This document shows positions 47,451 to 58,760 of a stretch of DNA of 64,000 nt, one piece after another. The notes beneath the pieces were generated by a model. The model was given only the letters and a program-made list of their open reading frames with translations, searched no databases and was not told where the DNA came from. The translations under genes were made by a program, and so were the position numbers. Source of the stretch: Chaetoderma sp. LZ-2023a (taxonomy: Eukaryota; Mollusca; Caudofoveata; Chaetodermatida; Chaetodermatidae); the NCBI GenBank assembly GCA_034401795.1, contig CM067370.1, positions 59,498,369-59,562,368 on the forward strand, given 5' to 3'. Positions within the stretch are counted from its first letter, which is position 1. Every line of letters starts with the position of its first letter.

Positions 47451-49826
47451 TCATCGCTGCTGCTGTGATTGCTTAGGCGATGATGGAGTCGGGGGTAGCA
47501 ATGGTGGTGGCATTGTTGTGGATTCCGTGTAGGCTATGTTGGTGTATACTGCAGTGCGGATAGCATTTTCGTGTTCGTGGGTGAGGGATACCTGTGCGAG
47601 CCACTTTTTACAACTCATCATGGGATGTTTAGTTAATGTGCAGACGAAACACTGCTGGCGTGCCGCTTTCACTTTCTTTGTACGATGTTTATATTTTGCG
47701 GATCCATGGTGGCAAATGAACACTTCCTTCGGGATCACTGCTGGTGCTGGAGGACGCTGGTGAAGCTGTAAGAGGTTGTGAGTTGCATACCACCAAAGGA
47801 CACCGGGTGTTAAGTGCCTTGGTGGTGGGACGTGGTGCTTGCAGAAACGTTGTTTCAGTGGAGGTGCTACAACCTACCACTACCGTTTTACATAGGAAAG
47901 ACGGTTGAGTAGAGGCGGAAAGAGTGAATGTTGTAATAGAAATGTGTTGACGAGTATTAATGGCCACCTGATGTTGGGGTTCAGGGGCCGCAGTTGAGCC
48001 TGGTTGTGGAAATGGGCACCGAAGTGACTCTGTAATCGGTGCCTGTGCTAGTTTGACAGATTCTCGGGCATGTCGGTCAGTGGTTGGAGTTGTAGAGGTC
48101 GGTTTGGACAGCAATCCTTCCAGTGGCCCGGCTGACCACATCCAAAGCACTGTTTGGTGGCGGTACTGAAGCTGTGGTAGGTTGCGGTCTAGTGGGGGAG
48201 TGTTGCTACGCTTTTGCTGAGTGTTGTTATGAGATTAGTGAGCGTGGAGATCTGCTTAGTGATCTCTTCTAGTCTTTCATGCATGTTTTGCCTATTGTTG
48301 TTGTTGTGCTGGTTCCTGCGTCCTTGGGCGTGGTTGTGGCCCCCGTGATGGAATTAGCCATGCCCTCTTCCTCTAGACGCGTAATTCTGACTGGTCAGTT
48401 CATGCTGCGCGTGTTGTTCATTTGCTGATGTGTTGTTTACCTCATTGATTGGGTATAGTTGGCGGCGATTATTTTTCTCCCGTTCCAAGAAATTCTCGAT
48501 CCAAACCATGGTGGCCGTGAGTTGTTGTAGGTTGCCGTGCTCCGTTAGAAATAGTTTTTCTTTTAAGGCGGGTTATCCACTCAACACGTCGATGAAGGTG
48601 TCTAAATGTAAGTGTGTGACGCCATCGAGATTTGTGGGGGGGGGGGGGTTAGGCGTGGGTAACTAACCAATGGATGCAGCTTGCTAACTCTGGTAGTGTT
48701 TCCTCTGAGCGTCGATGTAGATTCTTTAGTTGGAGTCGACTCGTTTCTCCGAAGGCTGTATCGCCAAATCTTTCTGACAACACGTTCTGCAGTCCGGTGT
48801 ATGATGGGGTGTAGTCTGTTCCTAAGTCTGCCAGAACTTGCAGAGCTTTTCCGGACAGCTTTGCGGCTAAGTATTCTCCCATCTGATGATTGCTCCACCG
48901 GTTTGTCCTACTTATTATTTCGAATTGAACCTTATAATTGGCCCAATCAGTCTCCCCGCTAAATTCGGGGGGGGGGGGGGGGGGGGAGAATGATCCTGCC
49001 AATTCCTCGTGGAGAAGTGATTGGTGCAAAATCTGGTGGTGGTGCTGGCGAAACTGATGCGAATGTGGACGCTGGTCGGCATGTAGGTGGTTGTGGTGGC
49101 ATTTCCTGTCGATGTCCCTATCGATGCTGTCGTGTCCGTGAAGGTGATTCTCGTCGATGGTATGTTGCATGACACGTTGGTTCTGCCGAATACTGCCCTG
49201 AAGTGGGTCCTTAGTCAGGTGTAGGTCTACAGACAGGTGGACGCATGTTATGTAGATGATGCAGACGTTCCTGATGCTGGGATATATATTCCTCATATGG
49301 AGGTGGTGCAGGTGACTGATGCGGAAGATGTGTGTGATGTGGACGTCTTCTGATGTATTGCTGGAATGGTGTTGCCGTTTCCTCCAGTTCGTAACGTGGT
49401 GCCGAGTAGTACGGTGAAGACGCATGAAAAGGGGATGATATGGAATATGGTACATGAGCATCCGGCCACTGGTCAGCCACTGATGGCATTGGTGAACATA
49501 ACGGTCGTGAAGGTTATGGTTGCCCCGGGGGTGGGGGGGGGGTTATTTGACATGGTCTTCCGTGATCCGGCATAGATGGTAGTAGCCTATCGCAGAGATC
49601 CGATAAAGTGATGTATTGAGTTCCTACCTGCGAGGCATCGCGGAATGTCTCCTCGCTGATCGGTGAGAACTCGTGTTGAGGCGGTGCTGGTCATTCCGCA
49701 CCAGGGGAAATTAGTGACATTGTCGGTGAGCATGCAAGCAGTTCGTCTGTTATATGATACTACTTCCATATCTAGGGAGAGCTGACTGTCTGTTGAAGGA
49801 GACTGTAACTCACGGTTGTTGACCAT
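47451..49826 (-). pseudogene. Gag region, element B (fossil)
   Basis: It contains a Pro/His/Tyr-rich N-terminal part (QSPAPPPYEEYISQHQERLH), a proline tract encoded by poly(C) (48,967-48,986), then a capsid-like core: EFSGETDWANYKVQFEIISR, MGEYLAAKLSGKALQVLADL and LSERFGDTAFGETSRLQLKN. A basic stretch near 47,690-47,740 (HHGSAKYKHRTKKVKAARQQ) may replace the usual zinc knuckle. Broken. Confidence 0.7.
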
Positions 49827-49845
49827 TGGCGTCGGTTTGCTTCTT

Positions 49846-49869
49846 GTTCGAGCCCCACATCGGATGCCA
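49846..49869 (-). other. Primer binding site resembling tRNA-Lys
   Basis: Two bases after the 5' LTR end the - strand reads TGGCATCCGATGTGGGGCTC then GAAC. It agrees with the classical tRNA-Lys site at about 20 of 24 positions, and all four differences are transitions. Confidence 0.65.
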
Positions 49870-49877
49870 CTTGTAGC

Positions 49878-50129
49878 TCATGGGGTTATGTACTGGTCCG
49901 CTATGATGTTTCCGTCCATCGCACCGCAGATGCACGATGAACAGGGTGGCGGGTTAGCTGCAGATCTCGGGGTTGCGGATCCCATATGACATCGCTCCAA
50001 GAAATACAAAGACCGACTTCTATAGCCGGTTGAACACCGATGTTCCAGTGGGGCCGTGCGACCATTGCCACCAAGATTGAACCACATGGTGTCGTCCCAA
50101 CTATTAGTGTCACCGGTATGTCTATCCAT
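49878..50129 (-). other. Conserved reading frame near LTR2a 3' end
   Basis: The frame starts at 50,129 (MDRHTGDTNSWDDTMWFN) just after an in-frame stop. Against LTR1b, codons 2-11 differ by GAC/GAT, AGG/AGA, ACT/ACC, ACA/ACT, AAC/AAT and TCT/AGT, all silent, and the next ones by GAT/GAC and GAG/GAC. This suggests that the frame was under protein-level selection when the families diverged. It would sit in the RNA leader upstream of gag. The product is unknown. Confidence 0.5.
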
Positions 50130-50547
50130 ACTAATTTAGAGATATGGAACAATCTGTAATTAAACAGTAGAAATATTTATATACTATAAAAACAAGGTGA
50201 ATCGTTTGACAGTAAACGAGCACACAATAGCACACAACATAGAGCTATCTGGTGTTCTTTCCACGTGGTGTCGACGGGGGTACCACACACGTTCTTGAAT
50301 CCGCAGAGGTATCCCCGCAAGAGAAGCATCCACAACGAAGTCACTAGGTAGTTTAATATAAACTAATATACCGCTAACACACACACAATGAAAATATTGT
50401 TGTTGCGAGAGGCAAGTCCCTCACGTGGGCCTCCATCACAGGAAAATGCCTTCAACTTCGAAGCGGAGGAAAAGAGCTGGCAAAAAGGGCCAGTCTTTTG
50501 TCCAACAGAAAAATGCTAAGTGAAGATCCTAGTGAAACCATAGTTAA

Positions 50548-51858
50548 AGTTCTCATCTATTCTTAAAAGATACATATCCTAGATAAATTTATGACTATTT
50601 GTTAATTTATGGACACTTTAACTAACTAGAATTGTAGCCGGTATTTTAGATAGATATTTGCTGGCGCCATTATTTCAGACTCCATTGTCTTCGCCGGTGG
50701 GCAATTGTTCATATAAAACCATTCTCGTAAAGCTAATGCTAGCCATTCTTCTGCTGGATTTCAAGGCGAGCGCATAGATGTGCGTAGCATAGTTCAATAC
50801 CAGTTATGTATATTTCCTATGGTGCAAGTGACAACAAATGTATTTATAACAAGTTTACTAAAAACTGCTGCTGCCTATAGTAGCAACAACTTTCCGTCAA
50901 ATTGTTGTCAATATAATCAGCTGATAATACAATTGTCACTAGATAAAGATTTGATAACAATTTGGCTGAAAATTGTTGTTGCACAACTTTCAATCAAATT
51001 GTTCTCAAAATAATTAGCCGTGTATATTTCGCGCACCCTTATTGACAATTATTTCTTACTCAGGCAGCAACAGCGTTGACAAATTTTTCTCAGAATAATC
51101 AGTGGACTTCCTGTTTTGTTTGCGAGCAAGTGCATGCACAATTAGTTAGGCATATATCGTATGCGTTATTTCAGAGTGAAATCTGTTCACAAAGATATCA
51201 AGCAGTCCACCAGCACATGTACCGCCTCTGACATGCCTACCGTGAAGGTCTCGATTCCGTATATCATATAGGCCTAACTTATTGTGTATGCATTTGTTAG
51301 CCAACAAAAAAGAAAGCCCACTGATTATTCTGAGAAAAATTTGGCAACACTGTTGCTGCCTGAGTAAGAAATGACTGTCAATAAAATTGCTCGAAATATC
51401 TTCAGTAGGTCTTGCAACATTGACTGCCCAGCTGATTGTTTTGAAAACAATTTGATTGAAAGTTTGCCTAGTGACAATTGTATTATCAGCTGATTATTTT
51501 GACAACAATTTGACGGAAAGCTGTTGCTGCTATCGGCAGCAACAGCATTCAGTAACTTGTTATAGATATATCTGTTTTTATTTGCACCATAGGAAATATA
51601 GAACTAGTATTGTACTACGCTATGCTTACTATGTGCTCACCTTGAAAGCCGGCAAAAGAGTGACTAGCATTAGCGTTACGAGAATGGTTTTATGCGAACA
51701 ATTTCTCATTGGCGAAGACAATAGAGTCTGAAATAATGGCGCCCGCAAATATCTACCTAAAATAGCGGCTACAGTCCAAGCTAGTTAAAGTGTCCATAAA
51801 GTAACAAATAGTCCTAAACTTAGGTAGGATATGTATCTTTTAAGAATAGACGAGAACC
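50548..51858. mobile_element. TTAA-flanked palindromic foldback element (non-autonomous)
   Basis: It is 1,311 bp, flanked by TTAA at 50,544-50,547 and 51,859-51,862. The ends read inward RGTTCTCRTCTATTCTTAAA on both sides. The two arms (about 50,548-51,115 and 51,317-51,858) are near-complete inverted copies around a loop of about 200 bases. It has no coding frame. The empty site with a single TTAA is visible in LTR2b at 32,371-32,374. TTAA targets with purine-G ends suit the Kolobok superfamily. PiggyBac also uses TTAA but usually has CCC ends. The assignment is tentative. Confidence 0.88.
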
Positions 51859-53478
51859 TTAACGTGATGCATACTGGTTTACGTGAATGTGACCAAATAT
51901 GCACTGTGGGCCAGTAAATAAACTAACTAATTCATATTTTATAACTATATGTTTTCGCAGTGCTTCCTTCATTGGCAGGGTTATCTAGCTGACGAGTATC
52001 CGAAGATATGGGGGAAATGTATGTAAATCAGCACTTTAACCATCACCGCTCGGAAACCTCCGATAGTTTCCCAGGGTCGGATCCGTTCAACGTGCTGATG
52101 GAAAGTCCAAACAATTAGTAGGCCATGCGGCTGGTGGATCGTGGAAAGACCCAATAACTTAATATATATGAGGCCCCATAGGTAACCGGCCAATTTTTAC
52201 ACAACCTTGCCGTAGTGTGGGGCTACATTACCGCAACAGCCGGAAAAGTAAGGTTAGTCGGTAACATGCCGAGCTCAAACAATTAGAGCATGGTCAGCGA
52301 CCTCAGTGTAAAATTGATGATGGTGGGAATAGGGATGCGGATATATCTGTTGATGTATAGTATTTCCTAGCGTACTGCATTCCAAAGTTGTCTACAATTA
52401 AACAAAACATATTAACTGGATGGCTAACTGCCATATACAACTAACCATTGCAATAAATAGATTATAATTAAATGAGGTAGGTAAATATCACAGATTGATA
52501 AATTTAAACGGTACGGCTAGTTGAAAGCACCTACAGTAAACAAAGATAATATTCACAGTAAAACAGAAATTCTAAATTGCGGTCTTAAGACCGGTAAAGT
52601 ACCTATTAGTCATCAGTACCATATACGGAAATGATAATTAAAAACACAATAGTATAGCTACTTGAGTACCTAATAGTCATTGGGATGGAACAGGCTACTA
52701 TGTTACTGAAATTGAGGCGCTAACATATTCATAGTGCAAGTTGGCACGTTCTCTGAAGCTAGAGAAATTTCCGCAGGCGATTTCCGCAGCTGATTTCCAC
52801 AGGCTGATCTCCGCAAGCTGACTCCTCCAGACAGGGTAGACACGATACACACCCAGGACAGTGAAACAAAGCAGTGAAGAAATGTCTATTAGATAGTCTT
52901 GGTAACTAGTATACAATTTTTACGGAAGTGAGAAAGTTATCCGTCCAGCGACGGAAGTAGTAAAGTTGAAGGTTGCCCATTAATAGAGAGGGCTGTATAT
53001 AATATTAGGCAGTTACATAACTTGGCACACGGTGCGGGATGCATCGCATAGCTCTTACGGTGCACCCAGCAAAGTTCCGCCAGACTGGTCAAAAAGTTAA
53101 TTAAACACACACAACAATTATGGTTGCTAGATCAGGCGAGTCATCCAGCAAGAATCACTGTAAGCTCTACATTCCGTAGAATCACATCCCGGGCCCGCAC
53201 AGCCCGCTCTCAGAAAGGCTCCCTTAGGAAAGTCCGGATGTGGAACGTATAACTTTAAATTTATTTTATTACCCCCGGATGGCCATCCGGGGGTGTCCAA
53301 AAATTGGCTGAAGATGAGGATATCCTACCACCGCAGATGTGCTGGGATATGTAAGACACTGGTTGATGTGAGAATCACTTCTAGGTCAGCAGTTACATCC
53401 GTCCTCGTGATGGTCCAGCGGTCCTGTGCCGGACAGCTTCCACACTGGTGATGCTCCTGATTCTCGATTTTTCACCCG

Positions 53479-53615
53479 TTTTATACTACTCGTGACGTCA
53501 GAGGCAGATGCCTCAGCCAATCAGCGGCCGAGCAGCCAATCAGCGGCCGAGCAGTAGCCAATCAGCGTGCAGCTAGATCAGTGACGTATTTACCACGTTC
53601 TAGAACATTCTAGAT
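53479..53615 (-). promoter_or_regulatory. LTR2a promoter: HSE, CCAAT, CRE, TATA
   Basis: Leftward there are heat-shock units GAT/TTC/GAA/TTC at 53,613, 53,608, 53,603 and 53,598 (the first degenerate) and several CCAATCAG words (53,517-53,567) with a local duplication of CCAATCAGCGGCCGAGCAG. CRE TGACGTCA (53,493-53,500) and TATAAAA (53,479-53,485) follow. The extra CCAAT copy is absent from LTR2b. Confidence 0.65.
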
Positions 53616-54006
53616 CTATGTATGCACACACACGATTATGGCGTCAAAAGCAATATTTTGTAGATAATTTAAGGGGATTTCTGGGCCGATTTTACAATGG
53701 TTAACAGTTCTAGAAAGCTCGTTTTATCCTGGTCCTGATCGGTTCCAAGAACAACGAGAACGATATAATGAAAGGTTTTTACGAGTACCCACCCAGTACA
53801 CTATAGGCATGCACTCGCTTCCAATTCCGTAATGTGTTGGCAGGGAAGCTCTGATGCACGCACATGCACACCACACGTTTTATCAGATTTGGCCGATTTT
53901 AACGAAAACCTCCCTCATAGGGCCTATGTACGCATACTTTCCTACCCAGGGGGTGCTTAAAGCTTTGCTGGGATGGTCAGTACCTGTATGGTCCATCTGC
54001 GCTACA

Positions 54007-54060
54007 CCGGCAACAGTAGAAGAGAACATTAAGAAAGGCAGAAGAGCTGCTTACTCACTT
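54007..54060 (+). pseudogene. LINE-D piece 2
   Basis: It reads PATVEENIKKGRRAAYSL, the short block that follows the RT thumb in this LINE type. It is in frame with the end of piece 1 at 31,699. It ends where the Mag-like element begins. About 25 residues expected before piece 3 are missing. Confidence 0.75.
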
Positions 54061-55410
54061 TGAGTAATCAGGAATTGATTTTGGAAGACTTGGCTGTGCT
54101 AAGTCTAAATTCACATAATTCTGGTCTGACACTGATTGAACATTATTTGATGGCATTTGTTTGTTATTATCACATGACAGGTCCTCTTCCTCCTCAGAAT
54201 GCAATAGTTCCCCACAAATATGAACAGGTTTGGGTGCAATCTGCTTGAAAATGGAAACATTTCGGGTGATTCTGCGATTGTCTTTTTGAGCTGTGATCAT
54301 GTTGCCTTTGCGAGCGATGACGCAATAGGGATGCGGATTGAATGATGGTGTCAGTTTGTTGTGTTTGGCTTGACGTACCAGAGCTGTGTCACCTTCTGTT
54401 AGCTTACTTTGGTTCGAATGATAGCGATTGTCCGCATATGTTTTGATCTTAGATTTACTGTCATGATCATGATGTTTCATTGTGTCATGTATCCTTATGA
54501 TGGGTGGTGTCTGATTCACCTCCGGTAGTGAGATTCTCATTTTATGACTAGTCAATGCTTCAAATGGCGATATTGAGGTGGTAGAATGCGGTGTCGCTCG
54601 ATACTGGTGAAGAAGTTGGTTTAAATCCTGATTCCAGTTGCGAAATTCTGCTGATGAGGTACGCTTTGCTTTGTTGAGTGTCCTCATGAATCGTTCTACC
54701 TCACTGTTGGCTTCTGGGTATGCTGGTGTTATCTTTCTGTGTTTGAAACCTAAGTGATTTGCAACGTTTGTGAAATCTTGTCCATTGAATGGTGGATCAT
54801 TATCTGATTTTGCTACCCTAGGTATGCCTTGTCTCGCAAATATGGCATCTAGCTTCGGAATCACTGCTTTTGCAGAAGTTGTTGATACAAATTCCAGTTC
54901 TGGATATCGACTATAGTCATCAACGATAACAAGCAGATATTCACCAGAAGAAAATGGGCCTGAAAAGGCCATAGAAATTTCTTGCCATGGGCCATCTGGT
55001 AGGCTAGACATTTGTAAAGGTTCATGTTTTTCAGAAGTGTGTGTGGATGCTTGACATGGAATACAGTTCTTAACAGTCTCTTCTGTGAGTCTATCTATTC
55101 CTGGAAACCACACTTTCTCACAGATTAATTGCTTTGTTTTCACAATTCCCTGATGTCCGGCATGAGCCAGTCTGACTGCTTTTTCACGTAATGACTTTCG
55201 AATCACAATGCAATCACCTCGAAGAATAAGTCCATCATACACTGATAGTTCATCTGAAACCGTTCTGAAGTCAGAGATTTCTGCATCATTCCAGTTACCG
55301 ATACGAATAGCTTCAATTACTTTCTGCAAAGTTGGATCTGATTGAGTTTCTGACTTTGTTTCGCTAAGTGTCATTGCTTTTGGAATAGCATTGTTACAAA
55401 TATAGTTCAC
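54061..55410 (-). pseudogene. Integrase of Mag-like element (fossil)
   Basis: A frame of about 450 codons begins after RNase H. It holds the zinc domain (HAGHQGIVKTKQLICEKVWF, then CIPCQA), the catalytic core (DGPWQEISMAFSGPF, YLLVIVDDYSRYPE, KSDNDPPFNGQDF, YPEANSEVERFMRTLNKAKR) and a C-terminal domain with DTALVRQAKHNKLTPSFNPH and a long acidic tail. These phrases are characteristic of Mag-type Gypsy integrases. Confidence 0.85.
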
Positions 55411-55551
55411 ATATTCTTCTGCAATACTTAAACTGGGTGCAGGATTGGTTGGATGTCTGCTTATATAATCCGCAGGATTGTGTTCATTCTTTCCTGGTCG
55501 ATACTGAATGCTACACTGGTATGGTATAAGTCGCAGTCTCCATCTCTCTAT

Positions 55552-55833
55552 TCAAGCTGATGTGGGTTTTTGCAATTTGAATATTCCGATCAGTGGTTTG
55601 TGATCTGTGATTATATGAAAAGGAGAACAATACACGTACAGATGAAAATGTTCTGCTGCCCAGATCACAGCCAACATTTCATGTTCAGTTTGAGAATATC
55701 GATACTCTGTTTCTGAAAGAGCTCGACTAGCATAACTGATTACTTTGACATCTTGGACAAGAATTGCTCCAAGACCACATGGGCTAGCATCTACTAGTAT
55801 TTCTGTTTCGTGTTTTGGATCAAAATACTCCAT
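55552..55833 (-). pseudogene. RNase H of Mag-like element (fossil)
   Basis: It reads MEYFDPKHETEILVDASPCG, LGAILVQDVKVISYASRALS, YSQTEHEMLAVIWAAEHF and ITDHKPLIGIF. These are the D, E and D blocks of Gypsy RNase H in normal order. Confidence 0.85.
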
Positions 55834-56445
55834 GACATGAGCTCCCGATAATGCTTCTTTAAGTCTGTCGAGTGCATTCTGCTCTGTTACATCTTATCTC
55901 CATTCAGTATCTTTGTGTGTGAGTTTTCGCAAAGGAGCTGTAATAGTTGCATAGTTTTTAATGAATCATCTGACATATTGAGACATTCCCAATAGAGATA
56001 TTACACCTCATACTGATTTGGGTGGTTCTGCATTGCTGAATGCTGTCATCTATGTGAAGTTTGATTTGTTTGTTCTTTACTTTACCAATTCCTAAAAATA
56101 GTTCACTGAATTCATGTTCTATTTCTGACGGTATACATTTTGATTCAATTGCCTGTGTGAGATGAAGTATTTTCAGAGCCTGTGCTGTCTGACAACCTAA
56201 CAGATTACCACTATTTCCATCAACAATATGAAAGTCGGCTACTGTATCTAGAGTTCCAAATTAACATTTGTTTTCAGAACACCTAAAACTGGTAATGGTG
56301 TTTTGGAACCATATGGATAGACTGATGTCTCTGAAGATTTTAGCGATTTGAGAGAGTTTTCTGACTGAATTAGTAATTAATATGTCTGACTGTCTAGTAT
56401 GTTGACTGAAGCACCAGAATCGATTGTTACTTGAATTGGATGATT

Positions 56446-57423
56446 TTAAATCTTAATCTGACATTTTGGAAGCTGTCCACGATAGGTTACATAGCTTACT
56501 ATATACCTGTCACATGTTACGCTGTATAAATAGTATGCATCGTCTGAATCATTGAGGGCTGTATTCATTGCCTGTACTGTCTGTTTTTCATGTTTTGACT
56601 TCCTGCAGACTTTGGCAAAATGTCCGAATGTACAGCACGTATTGCAACGTTTTCCTTTTGCTGGGCATAACTTTCTGTGAGGGTACTGCCCACCACAAAA
56701 ATAACAAGGGTTTGTTGAACGTGTTGTGCTGCTCTTTCGCTGACTTTGCTTACCTGATTGTGAATGATGATGATTGCACGGCGACTGATTATAACGATTG
56801 AGTCTTCTGGTATATGGTTTGTTTGTACTTATTTCATGAGATTGTGGGTTGCCTTGGTCGATTTTATGAACGTACAATTTACTAGGATTATTTTCAACTG
56901 TATTAGCTTGTCATTCACTGACTTCTAGCGCACGTCCAGCATCTAACAGTTCTGTTAATTTAAGATTCTCACGTAACGCTCTTCGACGTAACCCTTGTGA
57001 TTCACAATTTAAAATTATTTGTGCTGCGATTTCTTTGTCAGTGTCTGCAAAGTCACAACTTTTGCTGAGCTGGTATAGTCTAGTGTGATAACTATCTAGT
57101 GTTTCACCTTTATTCCGCTTTGCTTGTCTAAAAGTATATGCTTCAAATGCAGGGTTTACTTTTGGTGTAAAATATTGTGTCAAAGAGTCTGCAGCTTTAG
57201 TGTAGTCATCATCCATTCCCGTGTCTGCAAGTGTGTCAAAAATATCATCAACAGCAGGGCCAGCATAATGGAGAAGTAGAGCCCATTTTCTCTTATTCTC
57301 GTTTATATCCATAGCTACCATTAAACGCTCCAAACCTGTTAACAATTTTTTCCACCTTGGACCAGCATTGCCCCCTTCCTCATGCACATCAAATTGATCA
57401 AAACACGGAGGTCCCGATGCCAT
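56446..57423 (-). pseudogene. Gag and zinc knuckles of Mag-like element (fossil)
   Basis: The capsid part (56,911-57,423) starts MASGPPCFDQFDVHEEGGNA and includes KKLLTGLERLMVAMDIN, ADSLTQYFTPKVNPAFEAYT and LDSYHTRLYQLSKSCDF. It is followed by knuckles CYFCGGQYPHRKLCP and CNTCCTFGHFAKVC in the frame ending at 56,446. Gag packages element RNA in cytoplasmic particles. Confidence 0.85.
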
Positions 57424-57576
57424 GGTGTGAGCGTTTGTATATGAATGTCATTCAAAGACACATGTAGATTTACAGGGTTTGCATTGACGAAAACTGGGCG
57501 TTGTAGCGAAATCTGGTTGTTTTTCAGAATGTTTGTGTTTTAATATTGTTTCCCTGATTACCGACTTTGGTAATGT

Positions 57577-57591
57577 TTTTCCTCGTCGCCA
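57577..57591 (-). other. Primer binding site for tRNA-Ser
   Basis: The - strand reads TCTGGCGACGAGG just after the LTR. TGGCGACGA matches the 3' end of tRNA-Ser, as is known for Mag-clade elements. Confidence 0.75.
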
Positions 57592-57777
57592 GATTATGGT
57601 GTCTTGATGTTTAAAGAGGTTTGATACAGATTCAGGACAGATATTGAGTGTTTGTATTTTGTTGGCTCGATTGATATGGTGAATACAGTAATTTAACAGC
57701 TGTGATTGACAGCTGACCGTGTCACCAGAGTGCTATATAATTAAAGCTGAACTGTTACTTTAAATAAGAACATTACA
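57592..57777 (-). repeat. 5' LTR of Mag-like element
   Basis: It begins TGTAATGTTCTTATTTAAAG at 57,777 and runs to the primer site, about 185 bp, with TATATAG about 40 bp in. The exact 3' base is uncertain. Confidence 0.6.
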
Positions 57778-58760
57778 CTACCATGTTATATGCATGGCCT
57801 AGAATCAACCTGGATCAACCAAAAAGAACTAGAAGCACTAGAACTTTTCCACAGAACCACACTGAAACATATATACAGCATCTTCCCAAAGCATGTGCTA
57901 CCTCAGCTGTGTACCTTCTTCTTGGAGCGAGACCCTTCGAAGCAGAACTTGATGCCCGTCGGCTATCTTTATTCGCTACTATAGCATGTCAAAAGGACTC
58001 TACATTTGCCAATTTAGCCTACAGACAACTCATCGTTAATCGCCCAACTGACAAAAGCTGGTTCTCCATGATCGCAACATTATTCTACAAATTCAATCTC
58101 GGTAGCCCTTTGCAATTCATAGAGAATCATGTAGATAAGAGCTCATAGAACTCGAGAATACATTCCAATGGCAACTCTGTATGGACAATTCAGTTGCAAG
58201 AAGAAGCCCACACAAAGAGCACTCTAAAATACCTTAGTATCGATAGCTACGGGATTGGAAGAGCTCACAGCATTTGGACCACATCCACCAATACTCGCGA
58301 TGTCCAGCATGCTGTCATCAAAGTGAAAGTTCTCACTGGAAGTACACTCTTCAAGGTGCGAGAAGCAAATTTACTGGTGGACGAGAGTCTGACCTATACC
58401 CAATCTGCCACAAAGAACCAGAAGATGTAGCACACTTCCTTTTCCGATGAACAAATGCTCACTCCAGCGCAGTCTGTTACCAGAAGTTCATAAGTTCATA
58501 GAAAGCCTAGTATCTATCAACATCAATGGTGATACACTGCTCACTCAGCTCAGTCTAACGCTGGACCCAACCAAATGTTCACTGCTGTCTAATGCTGCCA
58601 AGCGGTCACTACTAGAAACCATCGAATCTGCATCTGGCTGGCTCTGCTATAGAGTACATCACTTCAGAGCTAGAGATCTTAATTACCTACATAACTTCAG
58701 CAAGCAAAAATCTAAACACGGAACTACTACATCCAACCTACGCAGTCGAGACAAGTAATT
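57778..58760 (+). pseudogene. LINE-D piece 3: C-terminal region
   Basis: It starts in frame with LPCYMHGLESTWINQKELEA, then HRTTLKHIYSI, YLLLGARPFEAELDARRLSL, FATIACQKDSTFANLAYRQL and DKSWFSMIATLFYKFNLGSP. A C-terminal Cys/His knuckle YPICHKEPEDVAHFLF lies near 58,395-58,445. This is the long post-RT domain of the LINE whose RT is at 30,165-31,703. Frame changes occur near 57,890, 58,145 and 58,430. The 3' end of the element may reach 59,100-59,200, but no tail repeat is clear. Confidence 0.8.

Larger units (their letters stand above)
49872..54006 (-). repeat. LTR2 copy a (5' LTR of element B)
   Basis: On - it starts TGTAGCGCAGATGG (54,006) and ends GAGCTACA (49,872), directly before the primer site. 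It is 4,135 bp including the foldback element at 50,548-51,858. Transcription from the TATA box at 53,479-53,485 would leave an unusually long R/U5 leader of more than 2 kb. It is related to LTR1 throughout, at lower similarity. Confidence 0.87.
54061..57777 (-). mobile_element. Mag-like Ty3/Gypsy element (fossil)
   Basis: On the - strand there is a 5' LTR (57,592-57,777), a tRNA-Ser-type primer site, gag, zinc knuckles, protease traces, RNase H and a long integrase frame. The 3' LTR is not seen. It lies inside LINE-D between pieces 2 and 3. The integrase text and primer site point to the Mag clade. It is broken, with several breaks, though gag and integrase are well kept. Confidence 0.85.
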
